Source of the DNA: Vulcanimicrobiota bacterium
Lineage (GTDB): Bacteria > Vulcanimicrobiota > Xenobia > Xenobiales > JADMJV01
Length of the DNA stretch: 64,000 nt
Assembly: GCA_019637395.1 (NCBI GenBank)
Contig: JAHBVR010000003.1
Location: 1-64,000 of the forward strand
Direction of reading: 5' to 3'
Position numbers and translations under genes: made by a program. The notes beneath the pieces were generated by a model. The model saw only the letters and a program-made list of their open reading frames with translations, had not been told where the DNA came from and ran no database searches. Positions within the stretch are counted from its first letter, which is position 1; every line of letters begins with the position of its first letter. Below, one piece after another: positions 40,584 to 50,061 of the stretch.

Positions 40584-41788
40584 GCCGGGCTTCCGTTGAG
40601 CATCTCTTGCACGGCCGACACGCTGCCAACCCCGAATTCGGAATGATTTACAGCCAGGACGACAACTTCGTAGACTTGAGTCTGCGGCGAATCCACTACT
40701 TGCAAGCCGGTCTTCCGTAACGCAGCCTGATCCGGGACAGGATCATAAACGGCAACGGTTTTGCTAAATTGGCTGAGCTGGGCAACTAGCTCAAAGACCT
40801 GACTGTTCCTCAAGTCGCGGACGTCAGGCTTGAAAGTCGCGCCCAGAACCAAGATGGAACACTCTTTCGCAGACAGGCCAAGCTTGGCCAACATTCGCAA
40901 GATTTCGTAAGACACGTAGCGGGCCATTTGGTCGTTGATGCGCCGGCCAGCCAGAATAATCTGCGGATGATAGCCCAGCATTTCGGCCTTGTGGGTAAGG
41001 TAGTATGGATCGACAGGAATGCAATGTCCTCCAACCAGACCAGGCTGAAACTTCAAAAAGTTCCACTTGGTGCCCGCCGCGGCCAGCACATCCTGGGTAT
41101 CGATCTCCAACCGGTGAAAGAGCATGGAGAGCTCATTCATCAAGGCGATATTCAAATCTCGCTGTGTATTTTCAATAACCTTGGCCGCTTCCGCAGTCTT
41201 GATGTTAGGAGCCTGATGGATGCGCCCACCGTTGACCTGACCGTAGACCTCGGTCAGCACTGCCAGAGTCTCTGGTGTCTGTGCGGCGACGATTTTGATC
41301 ATGGTGCTGATAGTATGTTCCCTGTCACCGGGATTGATTCTCTCGGGACTGTACCCGACCGTGAAATCCGCCGGGGCGCGCAGTCCAGAGGCGGCTTCCA
41401 GGCGCGGCAGGCAAACTTCTTCGGTGCAGCCCGGATAGACGGTGGACTCAAAAACGACGATGTCCCCCCTTTTGAGATAACGTCCCACCGCATCACTGGA
41501 GTCCCGCAAGGGTGACAAGTCTGGGACGTGAGCATCATCCACAGGAGTAGGCACGGTCACGATATACAAACTTGCTTCGCCAAGGTCAGACTGCTCGGAA
41601 GTGAAAAGGAGGTTCGGTTGCTGCAATTCCTCAGCGGGGAGTTCGCCGTTGCGGTCGATTCCGCACTTCAGTTCGTCGACTCGTGCCGCGAAGATGTCGA
41701 AGCCGACCACGGTATGGGCGCGGGCCAAAGCAACAGCCAATGGCAGACCGACATACCCGAGACCTACTACAGCAATCTTTCGTGACAT
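40511..41788 (-). CDS. tviB: UDP-N-acetylhexosamine 6-dehydrogenase (TviB/WbpO-like)
   Basis: The dinucleotide fold is VVGLGYVGLPLAVALA, the mid-domain has YSPERINPGD, and the active-site motif is GLVGGHCIPVDPYYLT, which separates this group from UDP-glucose dehydrogenases. It oxidises UDP-GalNAc (or GlcNAc) to the uronic acid. The ATG has GGGAGG six bases before it. It is divergent from a GT4 gene with a 249-base gap and converges with the O-antigen ligase gene. Length, 425 residues, is normal. Confidence 0.9.
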   Translation of the reverse strand: MSRKIAVVGLGYVGLPLAVALARAHTVVGFDIFAARVDELKCGIDRNGELPAEELQQPNLLFTSEQSDLGEASLYIVTVPTPVDDAHVPDLSPLRDSSDAVGRYLKRGDIVVFESTVYPGCTEEVCLPRLEAASGLRAPADFTVGYSPERINPGDREHTISTMIKIVAAQTPETLAVLTEVYGQVNGGRIHQAPNIKTAEAAKVIENTQRDLNIALMNELSMLFHRLEIDTQDVLAAAGTKWNFLKFQPGLVGGHCIPVDPYYLTHKAEMLGYHPQIILAGRRINDQMARYVSYEILRMLAKLGLSAKECSILVLGATFKPDVRDLRNSQVFELVAQLSQFSKTVAVYDPVPDQAALRKTGLQVVDSPQTQVYEVVVLAVNHSEFGVGSVSAVQEMLNGSPAQIVVDLTGGLSREGSGHTYFWQL

Positions 41789-42037
41789 AATTCCTCCCAG
41801 CGCGAGGGGACAACGCCGCCCATCGACTCCCTAATTGTAATGCGTGAAGCTCGCCAGCCCCTTCCGACGCCCGGCGCAGCCTTGATGATAGGCGTCTGGA
41901 GCTCCTGCTTGCAGCCCGATCAGTGCGTGCCCTGCTCAGCCGAAAGGTCTGTAACAGAAATTTTACAAATTCGGGAATCCGTCAACCTACATGATTCTTG
42001 AGGAAGGAATCGCTAGAGGGGGTCTGAACCCTCGGGG

Positions 42038-43198
42038 ATGATGCGCGAGAAGATTCTCATGGTAGCCAATACCTCTTGGTACCTATACAACTTTCGTCTA
42101 CCCCTAGCCCGATATCTCAGAGACCAGGGCTACGAGGTGGTCTTTGTCGCTCCCCAGGACACCTATTCCAAGGATCTGGCTGCGGAAGGCTTTCATTTTA
42201 TCCCTCTCGGCATGAACCGCCGTAGCCTGAACCCCCTGCGGGAGCTGCTCACTCTGATAAGCCTTTGGAAGATATACCGGGATGAAAAGCCCTCGGTTTG
42301 TCACCATTTCACCATCAAGTGCGTCCTCTACGGGACCATCGCCAGTAAACTGGCCGGAGTGAAAGCCGTGGTCAACGCGATCACCGGCCTGGGACACGCG
42401 TTCATCGGAAACGGTCGCTTGCACAAAATCGTGCGACCTTTTCTTCGCTTCGTTTACCGTAGAATTCTCACCGCTCGTCGCGTCCAGGTTATTTTTCAAA
42501 ATGGTGACGATTTCAGCGAATTCCAAAGTCGCAATATGATTATTCCTGAGAAGGCCACGATTATCCGAGGCTCAGGCATCAATCTGAAGAGGTTTATGCC
42601 CAGGCCCGGTAAATTGGACGGCGCTCCTTGTCCCACCGTCTTACTTGCCTCCCGCCTGATTCGCGAAAAAGGCGTCGTCGAGTTTGTGGAAGCGGCTCGC
42701 CAGTTGCGCAATCGCGGCCTGCAGGCCCGCTTCTGCCTGGCAGGGCGGGTAGACCCGGGGAATCCTTCTTCGGTCAGCGAAGAAATGCTCGGTGAGTGGT
42801 GTGCCGAAGGAGCGATCGACTACCTGGGCCACACTGACCAAATCGAAGATTTCCTCAAGGTCGCCACACTGGTAACCTTACCTTCCTACCGTGAGGGCAC
42901 CCCCCGAATCTTGCTGGAAGCGGCTGCTATGGGCAAACCTATCGTTACCACCGATGTTCCGGGCTGCCGCGAGGTCGTAAAGCACGGGGTCAGCGGACTG
43001 CTTGTTCCGGCTCGCGACCCAAAAGCGTTGGCGGACGCCATCGAGAATCTAATTACCAATCGGGAAAAAATGGCCGAGTATGGCGCTAACGCACGAAGAC
43101 TGGTACAGGATTTCTGCGAAGACAGTGTGATCCGGCGAACTGAAGAGATCTATCGAAAAGCCCAGGGAAAAAGCCTGGTTAGCGCGGCTTCAGCTTAG
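42038..43198 (+). CDS. GT4 glycosyltransferase
   Basis: The 386-residue protein has the GT-B layout. The N-terminal domain has ILMVANTSWYLYNFRLPLA. The C-terminal domain has LLASRLIREKGVVEFVEAAR and the donor-site ExxxxxxxE pattern in SYREGTPRILLEAAAMGKP. It resembles transferases that add the second sugar of lipid-linked repeats (galactosamine/fucosamine type, by weak recall). The upstream gap forms a small stem GAGGG/CCCTC near the ATG. Its end overlaps the opposite-strand UDP-xylose synthase by 9 bases. Confidence 0.88.
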   Translation: MMREKILMVANTSWYLYNFRLPLARYLRDQGYEVVFVAPQDTYSKDLAAEGFHFIPLGMNRRSLNPLRELLTLISLWKIYRDEKPSVCHHFTIKCVLYGTIASKLAGVKAVVNAITGLGHAFIGNGRLHKIVRPFLRFVYRRILTARRVQVIFQNGDDFSEFQSRNMIIPEKATIIRGSGINLKRFMPRPGKLDGAPCPTVLLASRLIREKGVVEFVEAARQLRNRGLQARFCLAGRVDPGNPSSVSEEMLGEWCAEGAIDYLGHTDQIEDFLKVATLVTLPSYREGTPRILLEAAAMGKPIVTTDVPGCREVVKHGVSGLLVPARDPKALADAIENLITNREKMAEYGANARRLVQDFCEDSVIRRTEEIYRKAQGKSLVSAASA

Positions 43199-44125
43199 TC
43201 GAAGCGCACCTTCGAAATAGTCACAGGTTCGCTTGATACCGTCCCGAGCCGAGACCATTGGCCGCCACCCCAGCCACTCGTAAGCGCGGCTGATATCAGG
43301 ACACCGCTGCTTCGGGTCGTCCTGAGGCAAAGGGCATTCAATCAGAGGAGAATTACTGCCGGTCAATTCCAGCACCAGTTCAGCAATTTGACGAATCGTC
43401 ATCTCGTTCGGATTCCCCAGATTGACAGGGGCATCGACCGGTGGACTGGTGCTTTCCATGAGGAGGTTCAGTCCGCGTATCAGGTCGTCTACATAGCAGA
43501 GGGATCGCGTTTGATTCCCGCTGCCATAGATCGTGATCGGCTTGCCTTCCAGCGCCTGGGAAATAAAGTTGGTAACCACCCGCCCGTCATCAGGAGCCAT
43601 GAAGGGGCCATAGGTGTTGAAGATTCGAGCAACCCGGACGTCGGCCTGGCGATATCGGGAATAAGCATAGCACAGGCTCTCCGCGACACGCTTTCCCTCA
43701 TCATAACAACTGCGGGGACCAAAGGTGTTGACATTCCCCCAGTAAGTTTCGGCCTGCGGTGAAACCTGCGGGTCGCCGTAAATTTCCGAGGTCGAGGTCA
43801 ATAGCAGCCTGGCGCCGCTCCGCAGCGCGAGTTCGAGCATATTGCGAGTTCCCTGGTAGTTCGTATCTAAAGTTTTAACTGGATCGATCTGATACTTGGG
43901 GGGCGAGGCCGGGCAGGCGAGGTGGTAGATCCGGTCTACTTTACCCTCCCAGCCCCGGGCAACGTCGCCCTTCACCTTGGTGAGGCGTGGATGGTCGGGC
44001 AAATTAGTGAAGGAACCGGTGGAGAGGTCATCGAGCACCACCACGGAGTGTCCCTGATCCAGTAAAAGTCTGGAAAGGTGAGAGCCCAAGAAACCAGCCC
44101 CACCTGTAACGAGTGCGTTCCACAT
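43190..44125 (-). CDS. UDP-glucuronate decarboxylase (UDP-xylose synthase)
   Basis: ALVTGGAGFLGSHLSRLLL is the NAD site, HLACPASPPKYQIDPVKTLD is the UXS hallmark, and SCYDEGKRVAES carries Tyr and Lys. IFNTYGPFMAPDDGRVV and YGSGNQTRSLCYVDDL follow, as in this family. The start is the ATG at 44125 with GGGAGGG before it; the open frame to 44365 is an overhang into the divergent ugd region. It turns UDP-glucuronate, made by the adjacent ugd product, into UDP-xylose. Length 311 residues. Confidence 0.92.
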   Translation of the reverse strand: MWNALVTGGAGFLGSHLSRLLLDQGHSVVVLDDLSTGSFTNLPDHPRLTKVKGDVARGWEGKVDRIYHLACPASPPKYQIDPVKTLDTNYQGTRNMLELALRSGARLLLTSTSEIYGDPQVSPQAETYWGNVNTFGPRSCYDEGKRVAESLCYAYSRYRQADVRVARIFNTYGPFMAPDDGRVVTNFISQALEGKPITIYGSGNQTRSLCYVDDLIRGLNLLMESTSPPVDAPVNLGNPNEMTIRQIAELVLELTGSNSPLIECPLPQDDPKQRCPDISRAYEWLGWRPMVSARDGIKRTCDYFEGALRLS

Positions 44126-44228
44126 GGCCCTCCCGTTCTTTCTCTTGAAAGACACACCTTCCATAGCGAACTGGCAGGACGAAGCGGGTTCCTTCCTAAA
44201 GGACCCGCAAACTCGACGGGAAGTGACT

Positions 44229-45524
44229 ATGAGACTGGCGATCATTGGAACAGGATATGTAGGCCTGGTGACCGGTACATGCCTTGCAGAAATGGGCAAT
44301 GACGTAACCTGCATTGACGTGGACGCAGTCAAGATAGAGGCCCTGCAGAAAGGGAAAGTTCCCATCTACGAGCCGGGTCTGGGAGAGTTGATCGAGAGTA
44401 ACGTCAATGAAGGCCGCCTCACCTTCAGTTGCGACACAAAAAGCGCCGTCGCCGAGAGCAGAATCGTCATGATTGCGGTCGGAACCCCTCCCAGCCAGGA
44501 CGGCTCGGCCGATTTGAGCGCCGTCTTCGGTGCCGCGCGGGAGGTGTCAGAAGTCGCCCCCCCCGGTTGCGTCCTGGTCACCAAGAGCACGGTCCCGGTC
44601 GGAACCGCTAAGAAGATTATGGCGATGCTGGAGGAATTGGGCAGGTCGGACATGGCCGTCGTAAGCAATCCCGAGTTCCTCAAGCAGGGCGACGCGATCA
44701 ATGACTTCCTACGTCCCGACCGCGTCGTCATCGGCGCCGACAGCGAATCGGCCGCCCAAACGATGCAGGAACTTTACGCGCCTTTTTTACGCACGGGCAA
44801 CCGACTGATCTTGATGGATGTGGCCTCATCTGAAATGACCAAATACGTAGCGAATTCCTTTTTGGCCACGAAAATCAGCTTCATGAACGAGATCAGCAGA
44901 CTCTGCGAGAAAGTAGGGGCCGATGTGGAACTTGTGCGCTTCGGCATTTCCACCGACAGCCGAATCGGAGATAAATTCCTCTTTCCCGGTCTGGGCTTTG
45001 GCGGCTCATGTTTCCCCAAAGACCTGCGAGCTTTGATTCAGAGCGGGCAATCGGTCGACTGCGAACTCAATATTTTGCGTGCCGTCGCCAACGTCAACGA
45101 GGAACAGCGGGCACTCTTCTGCCATCGCCTCAAGAGCTACTACGGCTCCCTCAAAGGGAAAACATTCGGGATATGGGGGCTGGCTTTCAAACCCCGCACC
45201 GATGACACTAGAGAAGCACCCGCCTTGACAGTGATTGACTGGCTACTGGAAGAAGAAGCGCAGATCCGTGTCTTCGATCCCAAAGCAATGGCCAAAGTCG
45301 CCCAGCAGTATGGCGACCGGCTCACCTATTGCCCTAACGCCTACGAAGCACTGGCGGGCGTCGAAGCCGCCTTGATCGTTACCGAGTGGAACGAGTTCCG
45401 CCGTCCCGACTTTGAGCGGATGAAGTCCCTGATGAAAAGTCCAATTATTTTTGATGGTCGCAACCTCTTTTCTCCAGACCGCATGCGGGAGCGAGGCTTC
45501 GAGTATTTTTGCATAGGCCGCTAG
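44229..45524 (+). CDS. ugd: UDP-glucose 6-dehydrogenase
   Basis: Ugd converts UDP-glucose to UDP-glucuronate. Motifs: IIGTGYVGLVTGTCLAEMG, VSNPEFLKQGDAINDFLRPD, and the active-site GFGGSCFPKDLRAL. The ATG at 44229 gives 431 residues; upstream in-frame codons belong to the gap shared with the divergent decarboxylase. Pairing with the UDP-xylose synthase gives a complete UDP-Glc to UDP-GlcA to UDP-Xyl path. It overlaps the next GT2 gene by 16 bases. Confidence 0.95.
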   Translation: MRLAIIGTGYVGLVTGTCLAEMGNDVTCIDVDAVKIEALQKGKVPIYEPGLGELIESNVNEGRLTFSCDTKSAVAESRIVMIAVGTPPSQDGSADLSAVFGAAREVSEVAPPGCVLVTKSTVPVGTAKKIMAMLEELGRSDMAVVSNPEFLKQGDAINDFLRPDRVVIGADSESAAQTMQELYAPFLRTGNRLILMDVASSEMTKYVANSFLATKISFMNEISRLCEKVGADVELVRFGISTDSRIGDKFLFPGLGFGGSCFPKDLRALIQSGQSVDCELNILRAVANVNEEQRALFCHRLKSYYGSLKGKTFGIWGLAFKPRTDDTREAPALTVIDWLLEEEAQIRVFDPKAMAKVAQQYGDRLTYCPNAYEALAGVEAALIVTEWNEFRRPDFERMKSLMKSPIIFDGRNLFSPDRMRERGFEYFCIGR

Positions 45525-46534
45525 AAGAAAAGCAGCAGCTCGTCTCGGTCCTGATGCCGGCCTACAATGCGGCGCCCTATATAGAGCGAGCCCTGGACAG
45601 CATTCTGGGCCAGAGCTATCGCAATCTCGAAGTGCTGGTCTGCGACGATGGTTCCGATGATCGGACTTACATGATTCTGAGAGAATACCGGGATGACCGC
45701 ATCCGGTTACTGCGAAACGAACGCAATCTCGGAAAGGTGCTGACCTTCAACCGGCTGCTCCAGGCCAGCCGGGGCAGCTTCCTTGCTCAACAAGATGCCG
45801 ACGACTACTCCGCTCCTCAACGACTGCAGCGTCAAATCGAGTTTCTACAGGGAAATCCCCACATCGATCTGGCCAGTTGCGATGGAGTTGTCATCGACGA
45901 AAACGGGTCGGTGAAACGCCCGTGGACCGCCGGCCCGCTTCCGTTGGATCATTGCGAGACTTTACTCAGCAAAGGTTGCTTACCGAATCTGATGCCTTCG
46001 ATCGTCTTCCGCAAAGAGATCATTGATCAAGTCGGGGGGTATCCGGAGAATTTCACCAAACTGCATTGCTATGGCGAAGATTCTTTTTGGGTCGCCAGCA
46101 TGTTGGACCAAGGTTTCCGCCTGGCCAATCTCGCAGAGCCGCTCTATTTTTATCGCGAGGCCTCGGGCTCTCTGTGCAGCCCCAACCTGCATCTGCGTTT
46201 CCAAGATTACCGGAAGCTGTTTGCCGGCGAGATTCTTGGCCAACTTTTCCAGATGAAATATTCCCAGGGCCTTGATCTTACCTTACCCGCTAATAACGAG
46301 CGTCTGGAAAGCTTCCTGGCCGAGTTTCAGCGGAGCCAACGCGAAAATCCCACAATTTTCCTGGAACGATTCCTGCACCGGCGATTTCAAGGCAATGCCC
46401 GGCAGGCCGCGCTCTACTGTCTGCAGCAACTGGTGCAAGGCGCGCCTGACAGGCGATTGGTCCTGATGGGCTTCCTATTTTACTGCCGGCGCTGGTTACA
46501 GGCGCAAGCCAGACGGCTCTTTCCGCAACGCTAG
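45509..46534 (+). CDS. GT2 glycosyltransferase
   Basis: A 341-residue inverting family 2 transferase. LVSVLMPAYNAAPYIERALD opens the fold, VCDDGSDD and AQQDADDYS give the two acidic motifs, and GEDSFW the likely catalytic region. No membrane helices are seen, apart from a weak C-terminal stretch. The TTG start lies inside ugd, so the two are probably coupled. GT4 genes follow in the same direction with almost no gaps. The donor and acceptor are unknown. Confidence 0.88.
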   Translation: MHRPLEEKQQLVSVLMPAYNAAPYIERALDSILGQSYRNLEVLVCDDGSDDRTYMILREYRDDRIRLLRNERNLGKVLTFNRLLQASRGSFLAQQDADDYSAPQRLQRQIEFLQGNPHIDLASCDGVVIDENGSVKRPWTAGPLPLDHCETLLSKGCLPNLMPSIVFRKEIIDQVGGYPENFTKLHCYGEDSFWVASMLDQGFRLANLAEPLYFYREASGSLCSPNLHLRFQDYRKLFAGEILGQLFQMKYSQGLDLTLPANNERLESFLAEFQRSQRENPTIFLERFLHRRFQGNARQAALYCLQQLVQGAPDRRLVLMGFLFYCRRWLQAQARRLFPQR

Positions 46535-46537
46535 GCC

Positions 46538-47674
46538 ATGCACCAGGCAGCTTTCCTTCTACCCGATATCGAGCCTTACTGCAGTGTTTTTGGCGGAGCG
46601 GTGGCCCGCTGGACAGGTGGAATCATGGCCCGCTCCTCACAACAACTTCCCCATCTAGAGGTGTTGGGCCGGGCCGGACCGGAAGCACGGCATCGCTATC
46701 CTGGGAAATTGGTCCGTAACCGGATGGGCGAGCTCCTGGCACTCTACAAAAAGCGCCCTCCTCTTGCGTGGTTGGAAAACCGCTACGATGGCCTTCTCTA
46801 TATCCTGAGCTGGTATCCGTGGCTGCGCAAGAGGCCGGTCCTGATCCTGGAAAACAGAGCCCACTATGCTCTCTACCTGCGTCGTTTAGGCTACAAGGGC
46901 AAATTGCTGCTCCATCTCCACAATCACGTGCTGCCGGCCTACAGCGATGCCTATCTGAACAAATTAGCGGACAGTCTGGACGCCGTTTTGAGCTGCAACG
47001 AATTTCTGGTGACCGACCTCCAGACTCGTCAGCCCGACCTTTACCGCAAGTCCTGGACTATCCATAACGCGGCCGATGAGAGCCTGTTTTTCCCCCGACC
47101 ACACCTGAAAGAATCGGACAGCGTCTTGTTCGTAGGCCGTTTGGTTCCGGAAAAAGGAGTCAAGGAGCTACTGGAAGCCGTTTCCCTGATTCACCGAGAA
47201 AAACCCGGAGTGCAGCTCCGCATCGCCGGGACGGCAGGCTTTGGTCCAAGTTCTAGCCGGACCGACTACGAGCGGCAGCTACACAGCTTCGTCGAACAGA
47301 ACGGCCTGGCGGACAAAGTGCAGTTTCTCGGCCACGTGAACCATGATCAAGAACTCCCGCTACTGTTAGCTCGCTCAACCCTGCTGTGCCTCCCAAGTAC
47401 GGGGCCTGAAGCCGCCCCTCTGACCATCATCGAAGCCATGCACTCGGGAACGCTAACGGTAGCTTCCAATCGAGGAGGAACTCCGCTGCTGCTGGCTGGA
47501 ACCGGTCTGACCGTCGAGCCAGACCCACAAAACCTCGCCCAAGCTATTCTCACCGGCCTTTCCGATGCGAGTCTTAGAGTCCGACTGGAACAAGCGGCCC
47601 GGTCGCTTGCCCAAACACGCTATAGCTGGCCAGCCGTGATCGACCGCCTGGCCCGGCTTCTGGAGTTAGTATGA
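46538..47674 (+). CDS. GT4 glycosyltransferase, paralogue A
   Basis: The GT-B C-terminal domain has FVGRLVPEKGVKELLEAV and a donor-site region STGPEAAPLTIIEAMHSG. The N-terminal half has an unusual VLILENRAHYALYLRRLGYK then LLLHLHNH segment. The same segment returns in the next gene, so the two arose by duplication. It is 378 residues and overlaps the next start by four bases (ATGA). Such tandem pairs usually add two successive, similar sugars to a repeat unit. Confidence 0.87.
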   Translation: MHQAAFLLPDIEPYCSVFGGAVARWTGGIMARSSQQLPHLEVLGRAGPEARHRYPGKLVRNRMGELLALYKKRPPLAWLENRYDGLLYILSWYPWLRKRPVLILENRAHYALYLRRLGYKGKLLLHLHNHVLPAYSDAYLNKLADSLDAVLSCNEFLVTDLQTRQPDLYRKSWTIHNAADESLFFPRPHLKESDSVLFVGRLVPEKGVKELLEAVSLIHREKPGVQLRIAGTAGFGPSSSRTDYERQLHSFVEQNGLADKVQFLGHVNHDQELPLLLARSTLLCLPSTGPEAAPLTIIEAMHSGTLTVASNRGGTPLLLAGTGLTVEPDPQNLAQAILTGLSDASLRVRLEQAARSLAQTRYSWPAVIDRLARLLELV

Positions 47675-48843
47675 TCGTTTTCTGGCTGCCCGAGGATGAG
47701 ATCTATAGCCCGGAAAAGGGAAGCTCCCTGAGCCGATGGGTTTTCGAAGTAGTCCAGGCCTGGGGGCCCTGTGACTCGGAACGGGTCCAGGTTTGGGCCA
47801 ACCAGGCTGCCGCAAGCCAGGCCCGCTACCCGGGGCCCCTCCAGCGAAACCCCTGGTTGCCCTGGTTCCAGGCCTTCAGCCGGACCCGGCTGGGCCGGAT
47901 TCTGGAAGGGCGCTTTCCCGGACTGGCCTATTGCCTGGCCTGGTGGCCCTTCTGGCGCACAGCACGAGTGCTGGTCCTGGAAAATCGTCCGCATTATTCG
48001 CTCTATCTAAGATTTTTAGGCTTTCGCGGTCAAATTGTGCTGCACCAACACAATCGCCGCTTTAGCGGAGTGGAAGATCGCTATCTACGACGCCTGGAGC
48101 GGACGCTAAACGGGATCATCGGCTGCAGTTGGGCCATCCTCATGCCTTTGAAAACTCGCAATCCCCAGCTTTTTTCCCGCTGCCGCGTCGTCTACAACGC
48201 CGCCAATCCAGCGCTCTTCCATCCGGGACGAGGGCAAAAACGGCCGGATGTGATTCTTTTCGTCGGCCAGGTCGTCGACGGCAAAGGCCTCCACCTGCTG
48301 TTCGATGCCGTCCAGCAGATGGGCCCGGAATTCGGTGAAGTGAAGGTCTGGGTCGCCGCCCGAACCGGCCTGACGGGGCATGGCCGGCTTTCCGACTACG
48401 AGAAACAACTGGAGTCCCAGATCAACCATTTGGGATTGGTCGACAGGGTTCGCTGGCTTGGATTTATTCAGCACGAGCGAGAATTACCCAAACTGATGGC
48501 CGAGGCCACCGTCCTCTGCCTGCCCTCCGTCGCCATCGAAGCCTTCCCGTTGGTCATCTTGGAAGCCATGCACGCCGGCACGCCGGTAGTAGCCACCGAC
48601 GTGGGGGGCGTGCGCGAAGGACTGGAAGATGTCGGTCTGGTGGTCGAGCCCGAAGTAGAGCCCCTGGCCAGCGCCCTTACGCGGGTGTTCAACGACGCTG
48701 AACTCCGGGAAAGAATGACTCGAAGCGGACTCGAAAAAGCCCGGCGCGTTTATCGCTGGCCGCTGGTGGCCGAAAACTTTGCGCAGGCCCTCAACTCTTT
48801 GACCGGGACCCTAGAGAATTCAGCAGATCGGAAAACTCCTTGA
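47671..48843 (+). CDS. GT4 glycosyltransferase, paralogue B
   Basis: Paralogue of the preceding gene: LVLENRPHYSLYLRFLGFRG, then IVLHQHN, and FVGQVVDGKGLHLLFDAV at the donor-domain start. The acidic donor-site pattern is in SVAIEAFPLVILEAMHAG. It is 390 residues. The 3' end overlaps the opposite-strand GT4 gene by 53 bases. It differs from paralogue A throughout the N-terminal domain, so the acceptors probably differ. Confidence 0.87.
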   Translation: MIVFWLPEDEIYSPEKGSSLSRWVFEVVQAWGPCDSERVQVWANQAAASQARYPGPLQRNPWLPWFQAFSRTRLGRILEGRFPGLAYCLAWWPFWRTARVLVLENRPHYSLYLRFLGFRGQIVLHQHNRRFSGVEDRYLRRLERTLNGIIGCSWAILMPLKTRNPQLFSRCRVVYNAANPALFHPGRGQKRPDVILFVGQVVDGKGLHLLFDAVQQMGPEFGEVKVWVAARTGLTGHGRLSDYEKQLESQINHLGLVDRVRWLGFIQHERELPKLMAEATVLCLPSVAIEAFPLVILEAMHAGTPVVATDVGGVREGLEDVGLVVEPEVEPLASALTRVFNDAELRERMTRSGLEKARRVYRWPLVAENFAQALNSLTGTLENSADRKTP

Positions 48844-49999
48844 TCCGCTGTCCCGGCTGACACAAGGTCTGAACCTGCTTTCTTCCGTTCCGGCCCATTT
48901 GTTCGGCCAGCGGCCGATTCTGAAGGACTTCCAACATTCGCCGCCCCATCGCCTCAAAGTCGAATTCCTGTACCAGATAGCCGGTCTGACCGTGAATCAC
49001 ATGTTCGGGGATACCATTATGCCAGGTGGAGACTACCGGGACTTCGTGACCAGCCGCCTCAGCCGGACTGATAGCAAACCCTTCCTGGTCCCCGGTCAGA
49101 GAAGTCACGCTGTGCTGAGCAAACAACCAGTGACGGGCCAGCAGTGGAAAGGCTTGCTCCCGCGGCAGCGAGCCCAGCAGGGTGACGTTGTTGTTGAGTT
49201 TTAGCCGCCGAATGGCCTCCAGGCACTCCCCGCGGCAAGGACCCTCGCCAATAATGGTTAACCGTGCCTCCGGTAAGGTCTTACAGACCAGGCCAAAGGC
49301 GTGGATCAAGGCCACCGGGTTCTTCTTGGGGGTCAGCCGCCCCAGAAAAATGACGGAAGGATGCGGCGTTCGCTCATTCCATGGCTGGGGGGTCATCCCG
49401 GCCACGTCGACGCCATAACGAATTACGCAAATCTTTTCTTCGGGGCAGCCGTTCAAGATCAGTAATCTCCGCATGTGGTGCGAGGCTGCAATCAAATAGG
49501 CGGCGCTCGCGAACAACTCCGGCAAGTCGGCTCGGAAAGCGGGATTGGACAATTTATAGGTGATGTCCCAGCCGTGCACGTGGGCAAGGAACGGGATGCC
49601 CGCCCGGCGCAGAAAGGGAGCCAGTGTGGCAGCATGATGCAAATAGTCGACCAGAGCCACCTGGGGCAGGACAGTGCTCGGTAAATTCCGGAGACGGCGA
49701 GAGACCAACAGCTTACGGACGCGGTTCTCCAACTGAAAACCCTTACCCCAGAGTTTTCCCAGCAGATAAGATTTGCGCAGCAACCCCTCCGGGAAATCCG
49801 CATGGCCGGTATACACCTGGCCAGGTCCCAGCCTGTCCTTGCCTCGCCCAACCAGAGTTGTCAAGGGACCCCGCTGCGCGAGACCGGTCAGCAGGTCAAG
49901 AATAAAAGTCTCGGAAACTGCCGGAGACTGCTCGAGAAAATAGCCTATTTGTAACGGACGGACGTCTTTCATTTCCAATCGGGCTTCACGCCAAGGCAT
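48791..49999 (-). CDS. GT4 glycosyltransferase
   Basis: The start is the ATG at 49999, with GGAGGAAGGCA directly upstream; the frame is open 13 codons further. The 402-residue chain has the GT-B C-terminal domain with IFLGRLTPKKNPVALIHAF and SLTGDQEGFAISPAEAAGHE. LAHVHGWDITYKLSNP in the N-domain is typical of colanic-acid-type transferases. Its neighbour on the other strand starts 63 bases away, so a shared divergent promoter is likely. Donor unknown. Confidence 0.88.
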   Translation of the reverse strand: MPWREARLEMKDVRPLQIGYFLEQSPAVSETFILDLLTGLAQRGPLTTLVGRGKDRLGPGQVYTGHADFPEGLLRKSYLLGKLWGKGFQLENRVRKLLVSRRLRNLPSTVLPQVALVDYLHHAATLAPFLRRAGIPFLAHVHGWDITYKLSNPAFRADLPELFASAAYLIAASHHMRRLLILNGCPEEKICVIRYGVDVAGMTPQPWNERTPHPSVIFLGRLTPKKNPVALIHAFGLVCKTLPEARLTIIGEGPCRGECLEAIRRLKLNNNVTLLGSLPREQAFPLLARHWLFAQHSVTSLTGDQEGFAISPAEAAGHEVPVVSTWHNGIPEHVIHGQTGYLVQEFDFEAMGRRMLEVLQNRPLAEQMGRNGRKQVQTLCQPGQRIKEFSDLLNSLGSRSKS

Positions 50000-50061
50000 T
50001 GCCTTCCTCCAGGAGCTTCCAGAGAGAAGGACCCCCACAGGTAGCTAGGAAAGGGGAAGAC

